Of a DNA stretch of 13,728 bases, positions 1-8,434 are shown in pieces. This DNA is from Candidatus Altimarinota bacterium (GTDB lineage Bacteria > Patescibacteriota > Gracilibacteria > BD1-5 > UBA6164), in contig JAMOTX010000004.1 in assembly GCA_027062145.1 (NCBI GenBank), positions 1 through 13,728 on the forward strand, read 5' to 3'. A program made the translations under genes and the position numbers. The first letter of the stretch is position 1. Each line of letters opens with the position of its first letter. The notes under the pieces are model-generated. The model saw nothing but the letters and a program-made list of their open reading frames with translations. It was not told where the DNA came from and ran no database searches.

Positions 1-249
1 ATAAAAAAAGATGCTGAATCTTTAAGTAATAAAGAAAAAAATGATATTATAAAAATAATATTACTTGAACATGGTTGAGAAGAAATATTGAAAGACATAA
101 AATATAATATAAATAATAATACTCTTGAAATAACTTCTGAAAATAAAAAATATCAATGATTATTTTTTATAAATAATGAAACTAAACAAATTTTATTTGA
201 TTTGTTTTGAATAGAAAATTATAATTTTAAATATAAAAAACCTGAATAA
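1..249 (+). CDS. C-terminal part of an unrecognised protein (5' end outside window)
   Basis: The frame is open from base 1 and ends at TAA 247-249, giving 82 residues. It needs TGA read as glycine at three places (the second G of EHGGEE, YQGLFF and LFGIEN). The fragment is rich in Lys, Asn and Ile and has no cysteine, signal peptide or membrane segment. Its first half looks helical (SLSNKEKNDIIKIILLEHGG) and its second half looks like short beta strands (LEITSENKKYQGLFFINN). I do not recognise the family and propose no function. A strong intrinsic terminator overlaps the stop codon, so this is the last gene of its transcript. Confidence 0.75.
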
Positions 250-262
250 AATCAGGTTTTTT
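235..262 (+). terminator. Intrinsic terminator after the first gene
   Basis: AAAAAACCTGA (235-245) pairs perfectly with TCAGGTTTTTT (252-262) around a 6-base loop, and the 3' arm supplies the T-tract. The stop codon at 247-249 lies in the loop. Confidence 0.85.
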
Positions 263-270
263 ATATTTAT

Positions 271-298
271 TTGACTTTTATATTTTTTATTGTATATT
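271..298 (+). promoter_or_regulatory. Predicted sigma70-type promoter for the small secreted protein gene
   Basis: TTGACT (271-276), a 16-base spacer and TATATT (293-298) lie nine bases after the preceding terminator. A near copy of the same layout, including TACTAAATA further downstream, precedes the GGDEF gene (1813-1840). Prediction by eye. Confidence 0.55.
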
Positions 299-314
299 TC
301 TTATACTAAATATG

Positions 315-320
315 AGGAGG
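315..320 (+). promoter_or_regulatory. Strong Shine-Dalgarno site AGGAGG
   Basis: AGGAGG ends five bases before ATG 326 and decides the start of the small secreted protein gene in favour of that ATG over the in-frame TTG at 290. None of the other eight genes whose starts lie in the window has a recognisable purine-rich site this close to its start, so this one stands out. Confidence 0.8.
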
Positions 321-325
321 TTATC

Positions 326-700
326 ATGAAATTAATGATAATTATTAGTATTTTTCTAGTATCATTATTTGCTCAAGATTATACAAAAAAAGAATTTGCA
401 GCAAAAGCAATTGATCTAGGATGGAATTATGAAACATGTGCTTTTGGTAGTTCAGGAATCCATATAAATGGAGAATGGGCAGCAATGGAATCAGCTACTC
501 TAAGAGCTGTGAAAAATGTTATTGTAAATAACTGTAGTAAAAAAAGTGTATCATTCAAGAAATACAAAAATGGTTCTATTAAAAGAACTACTGTGTCATC
601 AAGTGGACAATTTGGCTATAGAATTATTTTACAAGGAAAAGTTAAAAATAGATATGTTTCAGCAATATGCGCAAATAAACCAATTATTTGTACAAAATAA
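326..700 (+). CDS. Small secreted protein, four cysteines in the mature part, family unknown
   Basis: The protein has 124 residues. Its first 17 (MKLMIIISIFLVSLFAQ) form a short lysine-then-hydrophobic signal peptide with likely cleavage near FAQ, so it should be exported. The mature part is basic and holds four cysteines (in YETCAF, NNCSKK, AICANK and IICTK), which could form two disulfides. That would fit the DsbA-like protein encoded at 9364-10419. The region SVSFKKYKNGSIKRTTVSSSGQFGYRIIL looks like beta strands. I do not recognise the family. Two features set it apart from its neighbours: all eight glycines use GGN and none uses TGA, although flanking genes use TGA for most glycines, and it has a strong Shine-Dalgarno site. 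Recent acquisition from a standard-code bacterium, or high expression, would each explain this. It is a single-gene transcript between a predicted promoter and a terminator. Confidence 0.85.
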   Translation: MKLMIIISIFLVSLFAQDYTKKEFAAKAIDLGWNYETCAFGSSGIHINGEWAAMESATLRAVKNVIVNNCSKKSVSFKKYKNGSIKRTTVSSSGQFGYRIILQGKVKNRYVSAICANKPIICTK

Positions 701-730
701 AAGTCTTACTATTTTATTAGTAAGACTTTT
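699..730 (+). terminator. Intrinsic terminator after the small secreted protein gene
   Basis: AAGTCTTACT (701-710) pairs perfectly with AGTAAGACTT (719-728) around an 8-base loop. Flanking A and T runs extend the stem and provide the U-tract. It starts at the stop codon. Confidence 0.9.
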
Positions 731-756
731 TGACTATTTACTTAAAAACATATAAT
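730..756 (+). promoter_or_regulatory. Predicted promoter of queA
   Basis: TTGACT (730-735) begins on the last T of the preceding terminator and is followed after 15 bases by a perfect TATAAT (751-756). The spacer is shorter than the usual 16-18. The leader to the queA ATG would be about 20 bases, with no Shine-Dalgarno site. Confidence 0.5.
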
Positions 757-784
757 ACACAAAAATTAATAATAAAATTAAAAT

Positions 785-1807
785 ATGCTATTATCTGACT
801 TTGATTATCACCTACCTGAAGAATTAATTGCTCAAACACCTATTGAACCAAGAGATCATTCAAAATTATTAAAACTAAATGCTTCTTTTTGAGAAATTAA
901 AGAAGATAAATTTTATTCTATACTTGATGAATTATCAGAAAATGATGTTTTAATTTTAAATAAGACAAGAGTAATAAATGCAAGATTACATTGAAAAAAT
1001 GATTATTGAAGAAAAGTAGAAATATTTTTACATAAACAAATCTCTGAAAATTCATGGGATTGCCTTATCTTTCCATGAAAAAAACTTAAACCTTGAAGAA
1101 AAGTGACTTTTGAATTTTGACTTGAAGCAATAGTACAAGAATATACAGAAGCATGAAGAATAATGAAATTTAATAAATCATGAGTAGATTTTCTTCAAAC
1201 AATTGAAAAGCTTTGAGAAATTCCTATGCCTCCATATATAAAAGAAAAACTAAAAAATTCTGAAAGATATCAAACTATATGGAGTGAAATAGAATGAAGT
1301 GTAGCAGCTCCTACTGCAAGCCTACATTTTACAGATGAATTATTAGAAAAAATAAAAAAGAAATGAGTTAAAATAGAAAAAGTATTATTACATGTCTGAC
1401 TGGGAACCTTTATGACAGTTAAATCTGATAATATATTGGAACATAATATGCATTCAGAATACATTGAACTAGAAGACGATGTAGCTAAAAGACTAAATAA
1501 ATATAAATCTGAATGAAAAAGAATTATAGCAGTATGAACAACTTCAATCAGAGTACTTGAAACTATGAGTGATGATTTAGGAAAAATTCATAGCTGAAAT
1601 AAAGATACAGATATATTTATTTATCCTGGTTATAAATGGAAATTTGTTGATGCAATAATTACTAATTTTCACTTACCTAAATCTACTCTTCTAATGCTTG
1701 TTTCTAGTTTTGCATGAAAAGAAAATATTTTTAAAGCATATAACTATGCAGTAAATAATAAATTTAGATTTTTTTCTTTTTGAGATGCTATGTTTATCAA
1801 AAAATAA
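785..1807 (+). CDS. queA: S-adenosylmethionine:tRNA ribosyltransferase-isomerase QueA
   Basis: QueA transfers and isomerises the ribosyl part of S-adenosylmethionine onto preQ1-modified tRNA, giving epoxyqueuosine at the wobble base of GUN-decoding tRNAs; it is cytoplasmic. The 340-residue product is of normal family length. It opens with the QueA signature (LPEELIAQTPIEPRDHSKLL) and continues with LILNKTRVINARL, IPMPPYI, SVAAPTASLHFT, HVGLGTF, VGTTSIRVLE and TNFHLPKSTLLMLVSSFAG, all in family order. Seventeen of 20 glycines are encoded by TGA, including the first G of GLGTF; only three are GGN. The start is the first ATG in frame and matches the usual QueA N-terminus; there is no Shine-Dalgarno site. 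It appears to be transcribed alone. No other queuosine gene is visible in the window. Confidence 0.96.
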
Positions 1808-1830
1808 AAAGTTTGACTTTTATTTTTTTT
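1801..1830 (+). terminator. Weak AT-only terminator after queA
   Basis: AATAAAAAGT (1803-1812) can pair with ACTTTTATT (1816-1824) around a 3-base loop with one bulged A, followed by a long T-run. It overlaps the queA stop codon. Its loop and 3' arm contain the TTGACT of the next promoter. Confidence 0.5.
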
Positions 1831-1840
1831 TATTTATATT
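1813..1840 (+). promoter_or_regulatory. Predicted promoter of the GGDEF gene
   Basis: TTGACT (1813-1818), a 16-base T-rich spacer and TATATT (1835-1840), followed by TACTAAATA at 1845. Spacing and both hexamers match the promoter at 271-298. It is embedded in the queA terminator. Confidence 0.55.
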
Positions 1841-1869
1841 TTTTTACTAAATACTCCTAAAATTTTAAT

Positions 1870-2847
1870 ATGCCTATTACTTCAAATTGAAAATTTCCTG
1901 TAATCACATGAGAATTTTCTATACATCCAATGTTAAACAATAAAAATTCATTTAAAAAAATTAAATTAGATGATGAAAATACAGTTCAATCATTATATAG
2001 TATTAAGTGAGAAAATTTAAATTATGAAACTTATATTACTATTAATTTTATAATACAAGAAATAGAAAAAATAACTGAAAATAATGAACATTTACAATTA
2101 ACAATAAAAAATGCTTCAAATAAGATATTAAGAAAACTAAAAAAATCCTCAAATATGTGAGAATTAGCTCTATATCAAAAAATAAAGATAGCTGAACTTG
2201 AAGCTAGATCATATGAATTGCAAAAAGAATCATTAACAGATCCACTTACAAAATTAGCAAATAGAAGACTAGTTGATTCAAAATTAGATGAATTAATTAA
2301 TAATTTTAGTAGAAATCCTCAAGAATTTTCTATTTTTATATTAGATATAGATTTCTTTAAAAAAATAAATGATACATTTTGACATGACATATGAGACATT
2401 ACATTAAAATGATTAGCAGATATTTTAAATAATGAATTAAGAATTGAAGATACAGTATCTAGACGGTGATGAGAAGAATTTTTAATTATTTTAAAATGAT
2501 CAAATCATAATATAGCATTACAAAAAGCAGAAAATATAAGAAAGATTATTGAATCTGAACTTATAAAATGTATAAAAGAAACTCAAAACTTAAATAAATT
2601 TTGTCCTCATACAAATTGATGTATATATGAAAAAAATTGTCAAAATAATAATTTAGAATGTTTCCCCTCTAAAATCACATGCAGTATTTGAGTTGCAACA
2701 ATTCAAACCAATAATTGAGAAGTAGAAAGCAAATGTCACTTTATTAAAAGAGCTGATTCTGCATTATATATTGCTAAAGAAAGCTGAAGAAATAAAATAT
2801 ATAGTTGAAAATGATTAGAAATAGAAAAAAAAGAAGACTTATGTTAG
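1870..2847 (+). CDS. Diguanylate cyclase (GGDEF domain) with a cysteine-rich insertion
   Basis: The 325-residue product is predicted to make c-di-GMP from two GTP. The N-terminal 120 residues match no sensor domain I know and become helical near 60-120. There is no membrane segment, so it should be cytoplasmic. The GGDEF domain begins at SLTDPLTKLANRR (121-133). It contains DIDFFKKIND (159-168, metal-binding aspartates), GHDIGD (171-176), a product-inhibition I-site RIED (191-194) exactly five residues before the catalytic GGEEF (200-204), and the late motifs CSIGVA and ADSALYIAKESGRNKI. Both glycines of GGEEF are TGA codons. Residue 199 is the only CGN codon I found in the window (CGG, 2464-2466), at a position usually aromatic in this family. 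Between the helix after GGEEF and the strand at 268-275 lies an insertion of roughly 35 residues with cysteines at 234, 245, 251, 257 and 264. The last residues and stop lie inside the terminator. No phosphodiesterase or PilZ effector gene is in view. Confidence 0.92.
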
Positions 2848-2858
2848 TCTTCTTTTTT
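2827..2858. terminator. Bidirectional terminator shared by the GGDEF gene and the PPIase gene
   Basis: AAAAAAGAAGACT (2827-2839) pairs perfectly with AGTCTTCTTTTTT (2846-2858) around a 6-base loop, with A and T runs on both sides so that it works for both strands. The TAG of the plus-strand gene is at 2845-2847 and the TAA of the minus-strand gene at 2858-2860, so the two genes converge on one hairpin. Confidence 0.9.
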
Positions 2859-3985
2859 TATTTAATATCTTTTACTTCAATATCAAAAAATAATTTTTTT
2901 CATGCTAATGCATGGTTTGTATCAATAGTTACTGTTTTATCATCAGCATCTATAATAACAAATTGTCATCTAGAAGTAGGTAAAGTTTCTCATACTGTTA
3001 AACTTATTCAAGCATCGACAAAAGATTGTAATTGATCTTTTTGTAAAACTTGTTTATTATTTTCATCATATTCTCAATAAGCATCTTTAGCTGAAACTTC
3101 TAATTTAAATTTATCCCCTATTTTATGTCAGACCAATCATTCATCCCAACCTTTTATAACTTGTTTAGCTCATAATGTAAATTCAAATGGCTCACCTCTA
3201 TCTAAACTAGAATCTATTTTTTTACCATCTTCTAAAGTCAAAGTATAATCAACTAAAACTGTATCTCAATTTTCTAAAATTTTACTTTTTTTTTCTAATT
3301 CTTTATTTTCTTTCGTTTTTTCAATATTTTTTAATGTATCTTCTAAATTAAACTCAATATCTTTTAGAGAACCATTTTTAAATTCTTTAATATCAATTGA
3401 AATAATTTTTACTTCTTTAACTGGTCTATCTCAAGAAGCAGTCTTTGTTTTTTCTAATTTATCAACATTATCAAATCATTCAACAACTCTTCCAAAAACA
3501 GAATGTTTTCCATCTAAGAAGTTATTGTTAGCAGTATTTATAAAAAATTGACTTCCGTTTGTATTTTTTCAAGCATTAGCCATAGAAATAGTATATTTAT
3601 TGTTTTTAAGACTTGAATCAAATTCATCATCAAATTTTTCTCAATATATACTTGTTCAACCCATACCTGTTCCATCTGGATCTCATCATTGAATCATAAA
3701 ATCTTTTATAATTCTATGAAAAATAACTCCATCGTAGTATCCTTGTTTAGCTAAACCTATAAAGTTAGTAGTAGTAACTGGAACTTTTTCTGTTTCTAAT
3801 AAAATATTAATTGTACCATTTGTTGTTTTCATTATAGCAACAATATTTCCTTCATTATAATTACTCATTTCTGTATTATTATTATTTTCTAAATTAGTTT
3901 TTTCTTCTACAACTTTATTTGTACAAGAAAACATAAATGTACTTAAAAATATTAAAACAAATATTTTTTTTAATCATCCTTTCAT
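2858..3985 (-). CDS. Lipoprotein fusing a cyclophilin-type and a SlyD/FKBP-type peptidyl-prolyl isomerase
   Basis: The 375-residue product carries two unrelated proline isomerases. Residues 1-21 are a short lipoprotein-like signal ending in FMFSC, with C21 as probable lipidated cysteine; the lipobox is not a perfect match. An Asn-rich spacer follows, then a cyclophilin domain from about 45 to 195. This has VIFHRIIKDFMIQGGDP with the catalytic Arg at 91 and the usual Phe96, Met97 and Gln99, then GSQFFI and VFGRVVEG. A charged helical linker leads to an FKBP domain with VLVDYTLTLEDGKKID, GEPFEFTLGAKQVIKGWDEG and the SlyD-like ending NHALAGKKLFFDIEVKDIK. It should act as a tethered folding factor outside the membrane. 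Many glycines are TGA, including both in QGGDP. The start ATG at 3985 is chosen because it alone supplies the signal peptide. It lies 120 bases downstream of mfd on the same strand. Confidence 0.92.
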
Positions 3986-4105
3986 ATATTTATATATTTA
4001 ATTAAATAAATTATAAATATATTTAATAAAAATTTTATAATCTATAATATTCACTAATTAATAAATCTTAAAATATTTTATTAATATATATTTATTACTT
4101 TTTAG

Positions 4106-7100
4106 CTATATTTTTTTCTTCAATTTAATTTTAATTTTTCATAAATTTGAATCAAAAAGTTGCAACATATATTGTAAGAATTTTTCTTCATTTGCAAAAT
4201 TCTTTGTCGTAGTTCTAAGTCTTTGGATATTTATAACTTTGAATTTAATTTCCTTATCTAATTTTAAAAATTCTTTTAATTCATCTCATTTGAAATTATC
4301 TACAAAATCTATTTGATAATTAATTCAAACTCTTTTTATTGATTTGATTTTATAATTAGATGCTTTTAATTTAAGTTTTAATAAATTAAAAAAGTTATTT
4401 GTTGCAACTGGTATGTTTCTATTTATATCTTTAAAGTCCGATATAATATTTTCTAAATCTTCCAAACTATTTAAACTTTCTATTTCTCTATAAAAATTTA
4501 TTTTATCAAGCTCAGATGCAAAATAAGAATTATCTATATATGCTCATAGATTTAATTCAATAGAAGTATTATTTCTAATATTATTTTTATTTTTAGTTTT
4601 AGTAACAGTAGTTTTTGATTCTATTTCTATATTATTTTTCATTTCTTCTACTTTACTTTCTAGCATTTCTAAAAATAGATTTACTCATATATCGTGTCAT
4701 TGTCCACTTTGTCTAATACCCAGAATATCTCATCAACCTCTTACTTCTAGGTCTTTAATAGCTAATTCAAATCAGGCTCATAAATGACTATAATCGACAA
4801 TAGTTTTCAATCTTTTTGCAGCTTCTTCTTTTATCTTATCTTTTTTAAATAATAGATAACAGTATCATTTTCTATCTGATCTTCACACTCTTCATCTTAA
4901 TTGATGAATCTGGCTTATTCAAAAATTTTGGGCTTCATTTATGAAAATAGTGTTTACATTTGAAAAATCTATTCAATTTTCTACTACAGTAGTTGCAAGT
5001 AAAATATCATATTGTTTTTTCTTAAATTCAATTATATTTTTTTCTAATTTATCTCCAGATAATTGTCAGTGAGCAATTATAACTCTTTTACCGGGCAATA
5101 ATTCTTCTAAAAATTTTCACATTGCTTCAATTGTTTCTACTCTATTATGAATAAAAAATAATTGACCTCATCTTTCAAATTCTCTTTTTGCTGCATCAAA
5201 TATTACTTGCTCATCAAATGAGGAAACTATGGTTTGAATATCCTGTCTACCCATAGGTGGAGTTGTCAACATTGATATACTTTTAATACCATTTAAAGCC
5301 ATATTTAGACTTCTTGGTATTGGTGTAGCCGACATAGACAGTATGTCTATATTCCCTTTGAATTTCTTAATTTTTTCTTTATCTTTTACTCAAAATTTAT
5401 GTTCTTCATCAACTACTAAAACACCTAAATCTTTAAACTGAATATCTTCACTTAATAACCTATGAGTTCAAATAATTAAATCTATTTTTCAAGTTTTTAA
5501 TTTTTCTAAAGTAGATTTAACTGATGCTGCTTTTTCAAATCTTGTAACTACTCATATATTTATAGGAAAAGGAGAAAATCTTTCTATAGCTTTTTCATAA
5601 TGTTCATAAGCAAGTACTACAAGTGGTGAGATAAGAGCAGCTTGTTTTCCATTTATAATTGCTTTATAAATACTCGCGAATGCAATTTCAGTTTTACCAA
5701 ATCATACATCTCATGAAAGCAATCTATCCATAGGATTTTCTGACTCCATATCTTTGTATATTTCAGATATTACATTTAATTGATCATCAGTATAAACATA
5801 GTCAAAACTATTAGCAAAAACTGCTTCCTGTTTAGGCAAACTTAAACATTTGTATCATTTAATTAATTTTCTTTTAGCATAAACCTCTAAAAGTTCTCAT
5901 GCAATCTTTTCAACATCTTCAGATACTTTTTGCAGCTTTTTTTCCCATTCTTTTGTACTAAGTCATGTTAATTTAGGATTTTCTGAACCTACATATTTTG
6001 ATACTCTTCACACTTCAGTAATTGGTATAAAAAGTTTATCATCGTTTTTATATTCAAGAGTTATATATTCTCTTTTTATTCAACCTAAATCTTTCTCAAC
6101 TATTTCTTTAAAAACTCAAATACCATGATCAATATGTACTATATAATCCCCTTCTTTGATTTGCATCATCAAATCTAAGTTTTTTGAAAGACTTCTTTTG
6201 ATTCTCTTTTTTACAAATATTCTAGAGATATTATCATCAGTAATTACAATTGCACTTTTTGTTTTAAAACTTTTTAAATTATTTAAATTTGTTTCAAATA
6301 TTTCTATTCAGTCTAAATTATTTAAATCTAAAAAATTATTAATTGTTTTTTTATTTTTTGTGAAAATATATTTATTAATATTTTTTTCTTCTAGTATAAT
6401 TTTAAAATCATCTATTTTTTCTAAATAAAGATCTGTAATTCATAAATCTATATAACTATCTTTATCCGATAAAGAATTAAATATAATATATTCAGTTAAT
6501 TGTTTACTTATTTTGTCATAACTAGAATAAAAATCTAGAGAGTCCAATATAGTTAAAATATCTTCAGGAATATCAAAGATATTATTATATTTAGAACAAA
6601 ATTCTAAGTTTATATTATTTCAAACAAAAAAAGTATTTTTTCAATTTGAAATATTATCTATTTCATCTTCCCAAAAACTTATTTGAATAGTATTTCAAAT
6701 GTTATCTGTAATACTTAAAGTATCTCAAAGAATTTTAAATGAATTCTTATTATTGTAATCTGAAAAAGTATAGTTCAGTTTATTTAACTTTTCTGTTAAT
6801 TCTGAAAGTTTTATTTTATCTCAAACTGTTATTTCTAATATATTATTATATTTAAATTGATCTATATTATCATAATTTAAATGAAATATTTCTTTTGTAA
6901 CTATATATTCTCAAGTTTCATTTAAAAATAAATTTACATAATCTCATATAGTAGATAGATTATTTATTTCAAGACCTAAGTATTCAGCAGTATTAATATA
7001 TGATTTAACATTTTTTTCACTTTCAACGACTATTAAAAATGAATTAGTTATTTCTAATTCATTTTTTAATAGCAATAATCTTGAAAAAATACTACCATAA

Positions 7101-7147
7101 TTTATATAATGAGTATTTCTCTCTAATTTAAGTTTTAAGTTTATCAT
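4106..7147 (-). CDS. mfd: Transcription-repair coupling factor Mfd
   Basis: Mfd is an ATP-driven translocase that removes RNA polymerase stalled at DNA damage and recruits UvrA. The product is 1013 residues, somewhat shorter than the roughly 1150 usual for the family. The N-terminal 300 residues correspond to the UvrB-like module but are strongly diverged. A CarD-like RNA polymerase interaction domain follows near 325-400 (EGDYIVHIDHGIGVF). The helicase core has DRLLSGDVGFGKTE (475-487, Walker A with Lys485), DEEHKFG (Walker B, 580-586), SATPIPRSL, TTPPMGRQDI and the motif VI region HQLRGRVGRSDRKGY. The C-terminal region resembles the UvrA-masking TRCF domain. Two glycines of GDVGFG are TGA codons, and the frame is uninterrupted under that reading. 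It ends in TAG at 4106-4108. The first ATG is used; there is no Shine-Dalgarno site. Confidence 0.95.
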
Positions 7148-7245
7148 TTACTGAGATTTATATTATTTTTTACTTAATAATCAGGTTTTTACTTGCAAAT
7201 TATATAAAAAAATTAGAATATATAAAGTTTAATAACAATAAAAAA
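7148..7245. promoter_or_regulatory. Divergent promoter region between mfd and tsaB
   Basis: This 98-base AT-rich gap separates divergent genes, so it must hold or overlap promoters for both. On the minus strand TATAAT occurs at 7204-7199. On the plus strand TTGCAA (7193-7198) is followed by TATATA and TATAAA at 7219-7226, but at 20-22 bases, longer than usual. I cannot assign the hexamers with certainty. Confidence 0.4.
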
Positions 7246-7764
7246 ATGAATATATTTATAGATACTATTTCTAATGTGGGTTCAGTAATATTATTTGATA
7301 ATAATAGACAAATAATAGACAAGATAGAATGGGTAGTTAAAGGGAATGAATCCTCTACTTTAATACCACAAATAGACATACTCTTAAAACAAAATGATTT
7401 TAATTATAAAGATTTAGAAAATATAGTTGTCGTAAATTGACCAGGAAGTTTTACTTGAGTTAGAACAACTGTGTTAGCAGCAAATAGTATTAACTATATC
7501 ATAAATAAAAATATGACTGCTATTAGTTATTTTGATTTATATAATACTTACCCAATTATAAAGGCTTCATCAAAAAGAGATTGTTTTGTTCAAAAAACTG
7601 AAGAATCAAAAATAGAAATTATAATGAATGATATTTTAATATCTGAATGAATAAATATTGATTCTATTGAAAAAGTTGATTATTTAAGTATAATACAAAA
7701 GTTAAAATTTAATAATAAGAAACAAATAGAAGCATTGTATATTAAAAAACCCAATATTTCATAA
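7246..7764 (+). CDS. tsaB: tRNA threonylcarbamoyladenosine biosynthesis protein TsaB
   Basis: TsaB is the catalytically inactive partner of TsaD in the complex that attaches threonylcarbamoyl to A37 of ANN-decoding tRNAs (t6A). The 172-residue product has the actin-like fold start (MNIFIDTISNVGSVILFDNN) and the family hallmark GPGSFTGVRTTVLAAN. The first G and the G before VR are TGA codons, so the gene would appear truncated after 64 codons under the standard code. It is shorter than typical TsaB (about 220 residues or more); the C-terminal half is diverged and low in recognisable motifs. The start is the first ATG after an A-run, with no Shine-Dalgarno site. It lies nine bases before the next gene and is probably cotranscribed with it. 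tsaD, tsaC and tsaE are not in the window. Confidence 0.9.
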
Positions 7765-7773
7765 ATTAACTTT

Positions 7774-8325
7774 ATGTTACAATTAGAAAATCTAAGACCT
7801 TGAGAAAAAGTAATAATGACTGTGAAAAGACACTGGATAGTATATATTATATTATGATTAGTATTTTTATCATGACTTCTATTTACTATAATTAGTTATG
7901 TATTATTTTGAGGACAAACAATTATTTACCTTATAAATATAGTATTTTGGATGTTTTTTTCAGTTTTGCTATATATTAAATGGTTAGATCATGAGCTTGA
8001 TATGTATGCTATTACAAATAATAGAATTATTTGAATAGACCAAATAGCTTTTTTAAATAGAACTGTAACTGAATGTAATTTATGACAAGTACAAGAAGTT
8101 AATTCAAAAACAAAATGACTACTAGCTAATATGTTAAACTACTGAACTCTTACTATATTAACAGCATGAAATGCTACTAATATGCAAATGGATTTTGCTC
8201 CAAACTCTATGCAAGAAGCAAGAAAAATATTAAACATAGTTGATGACTATAGAGATAAAAAATGAAAAACTGAAATTATTGAAGAAGAAAATAAAATAAT
8301 AGACGATAAAACAACAAAGGAATAA
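7774..8325 (+). CDS. Two-TM membrane protein with a bacterial PH (YdbS/DUF304-like) domain
   Basis: The 183-residue product begins with LRPGEKVIMTVKRHWIVY, the usual opening of PH-domain membrane proteins. Two membrane segments follow (about 22-45 and 49-68). Next is a cytoplasmic domain starting YAITNNRIIGIDQ and continuing with strands such as TVTECNLGQVQEV, GLLANMLNYGTLTIL and MDFAPNSMQEARKIL, which is the bacterial pleckstrin-homology pattern. The C-terminal 30 residues are charged and probably disordered. The biochemical role of this family is not well established, so I infer none beyond a membrane-bound adaptor. It follows tsaB by nine bases and precedes era by 109 bases. TGA is used for most glycines. 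Confidence 0.8.
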
Positions 8326-8360
8326 ATATATTTTTATAAAACTTTTTGAACACCTGACTA

Positions 8361-8366
8361 TATAAT
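8361..8366 (+). promoter_or_regulatory. Candidate -10 element upstream of era
   Basis: A perfect TATAAT lies 68 bases before the era ATG in the 109-base gap. No TTGACA-like box is correctly spaced; the nearby TTGAAC (8346-8351) is only nine bases away. era may instead be read through from tsaB. Confidence 0.3.
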
Positions 8367-8434
8367 TAATATGAGAGATTGTGAAAAAAGTTATTAAATA
8401 ATATATTTATGTATTTTAAAAAATAACTAATTAA

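Noticed and set aside
290..325. In-frame TTG start that would add 12 residues to the small secreted protein
   Set aside because: ATG 326 has AGGAGG at ideal spacing and begins a proper signal peptide; the TTG overlaps the predicted -10 element.
546..755. Overlapping plus-strand open frame of 69 codons
   Set aside because: It lies in another frame inside the secreted protein gene and runs through its terminator.
1270..1464. Minus-strand open frame inside queA
   Set aside because: Antisense shadow of a clearly conserved gene, with no recognisable protein features.
2805..3035. Plus-strand open frame over the end of the GGDEF gene and the PPIase gene
   Set aside because: It crosses the bidirectional terminator and is antisense to the conserved FKBP domain.
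3686..3934. Apparent truncated cyclophilin pseudogene
   Set aside because: The apparent stop is a TGA at a conserved glycine of the QGGDP motif; under table 25 the gene is intact from 3985 to 2858.
3986..4105. Possible promoter or small RNA between mfd and the PPIase gene
   Set aside because: The 120 bases are almost pure A/T; TATAAT on the minus strand (4015-4010) has no -35 partner and no GC-containing hairpin is present, so nothing can be called.
6156..6428. Plus-strand hydrophobic open frame of 90 codons
   Set aside because: Antisense to mfd; the hydrophobicity follows from the AT-rich reverse complement.
7246..7440. Apparent truncated tsaB of 64 codons
   Set aside because: The TGA encodes the first glycine of GPGSFTGVR; the gene continues to 7764.
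8346..8366. TTGAAC plus TATAAT as a full era promoter
   Set aside because: The spacer is only nine bases; only the -10 box is kept as a weak candidate.
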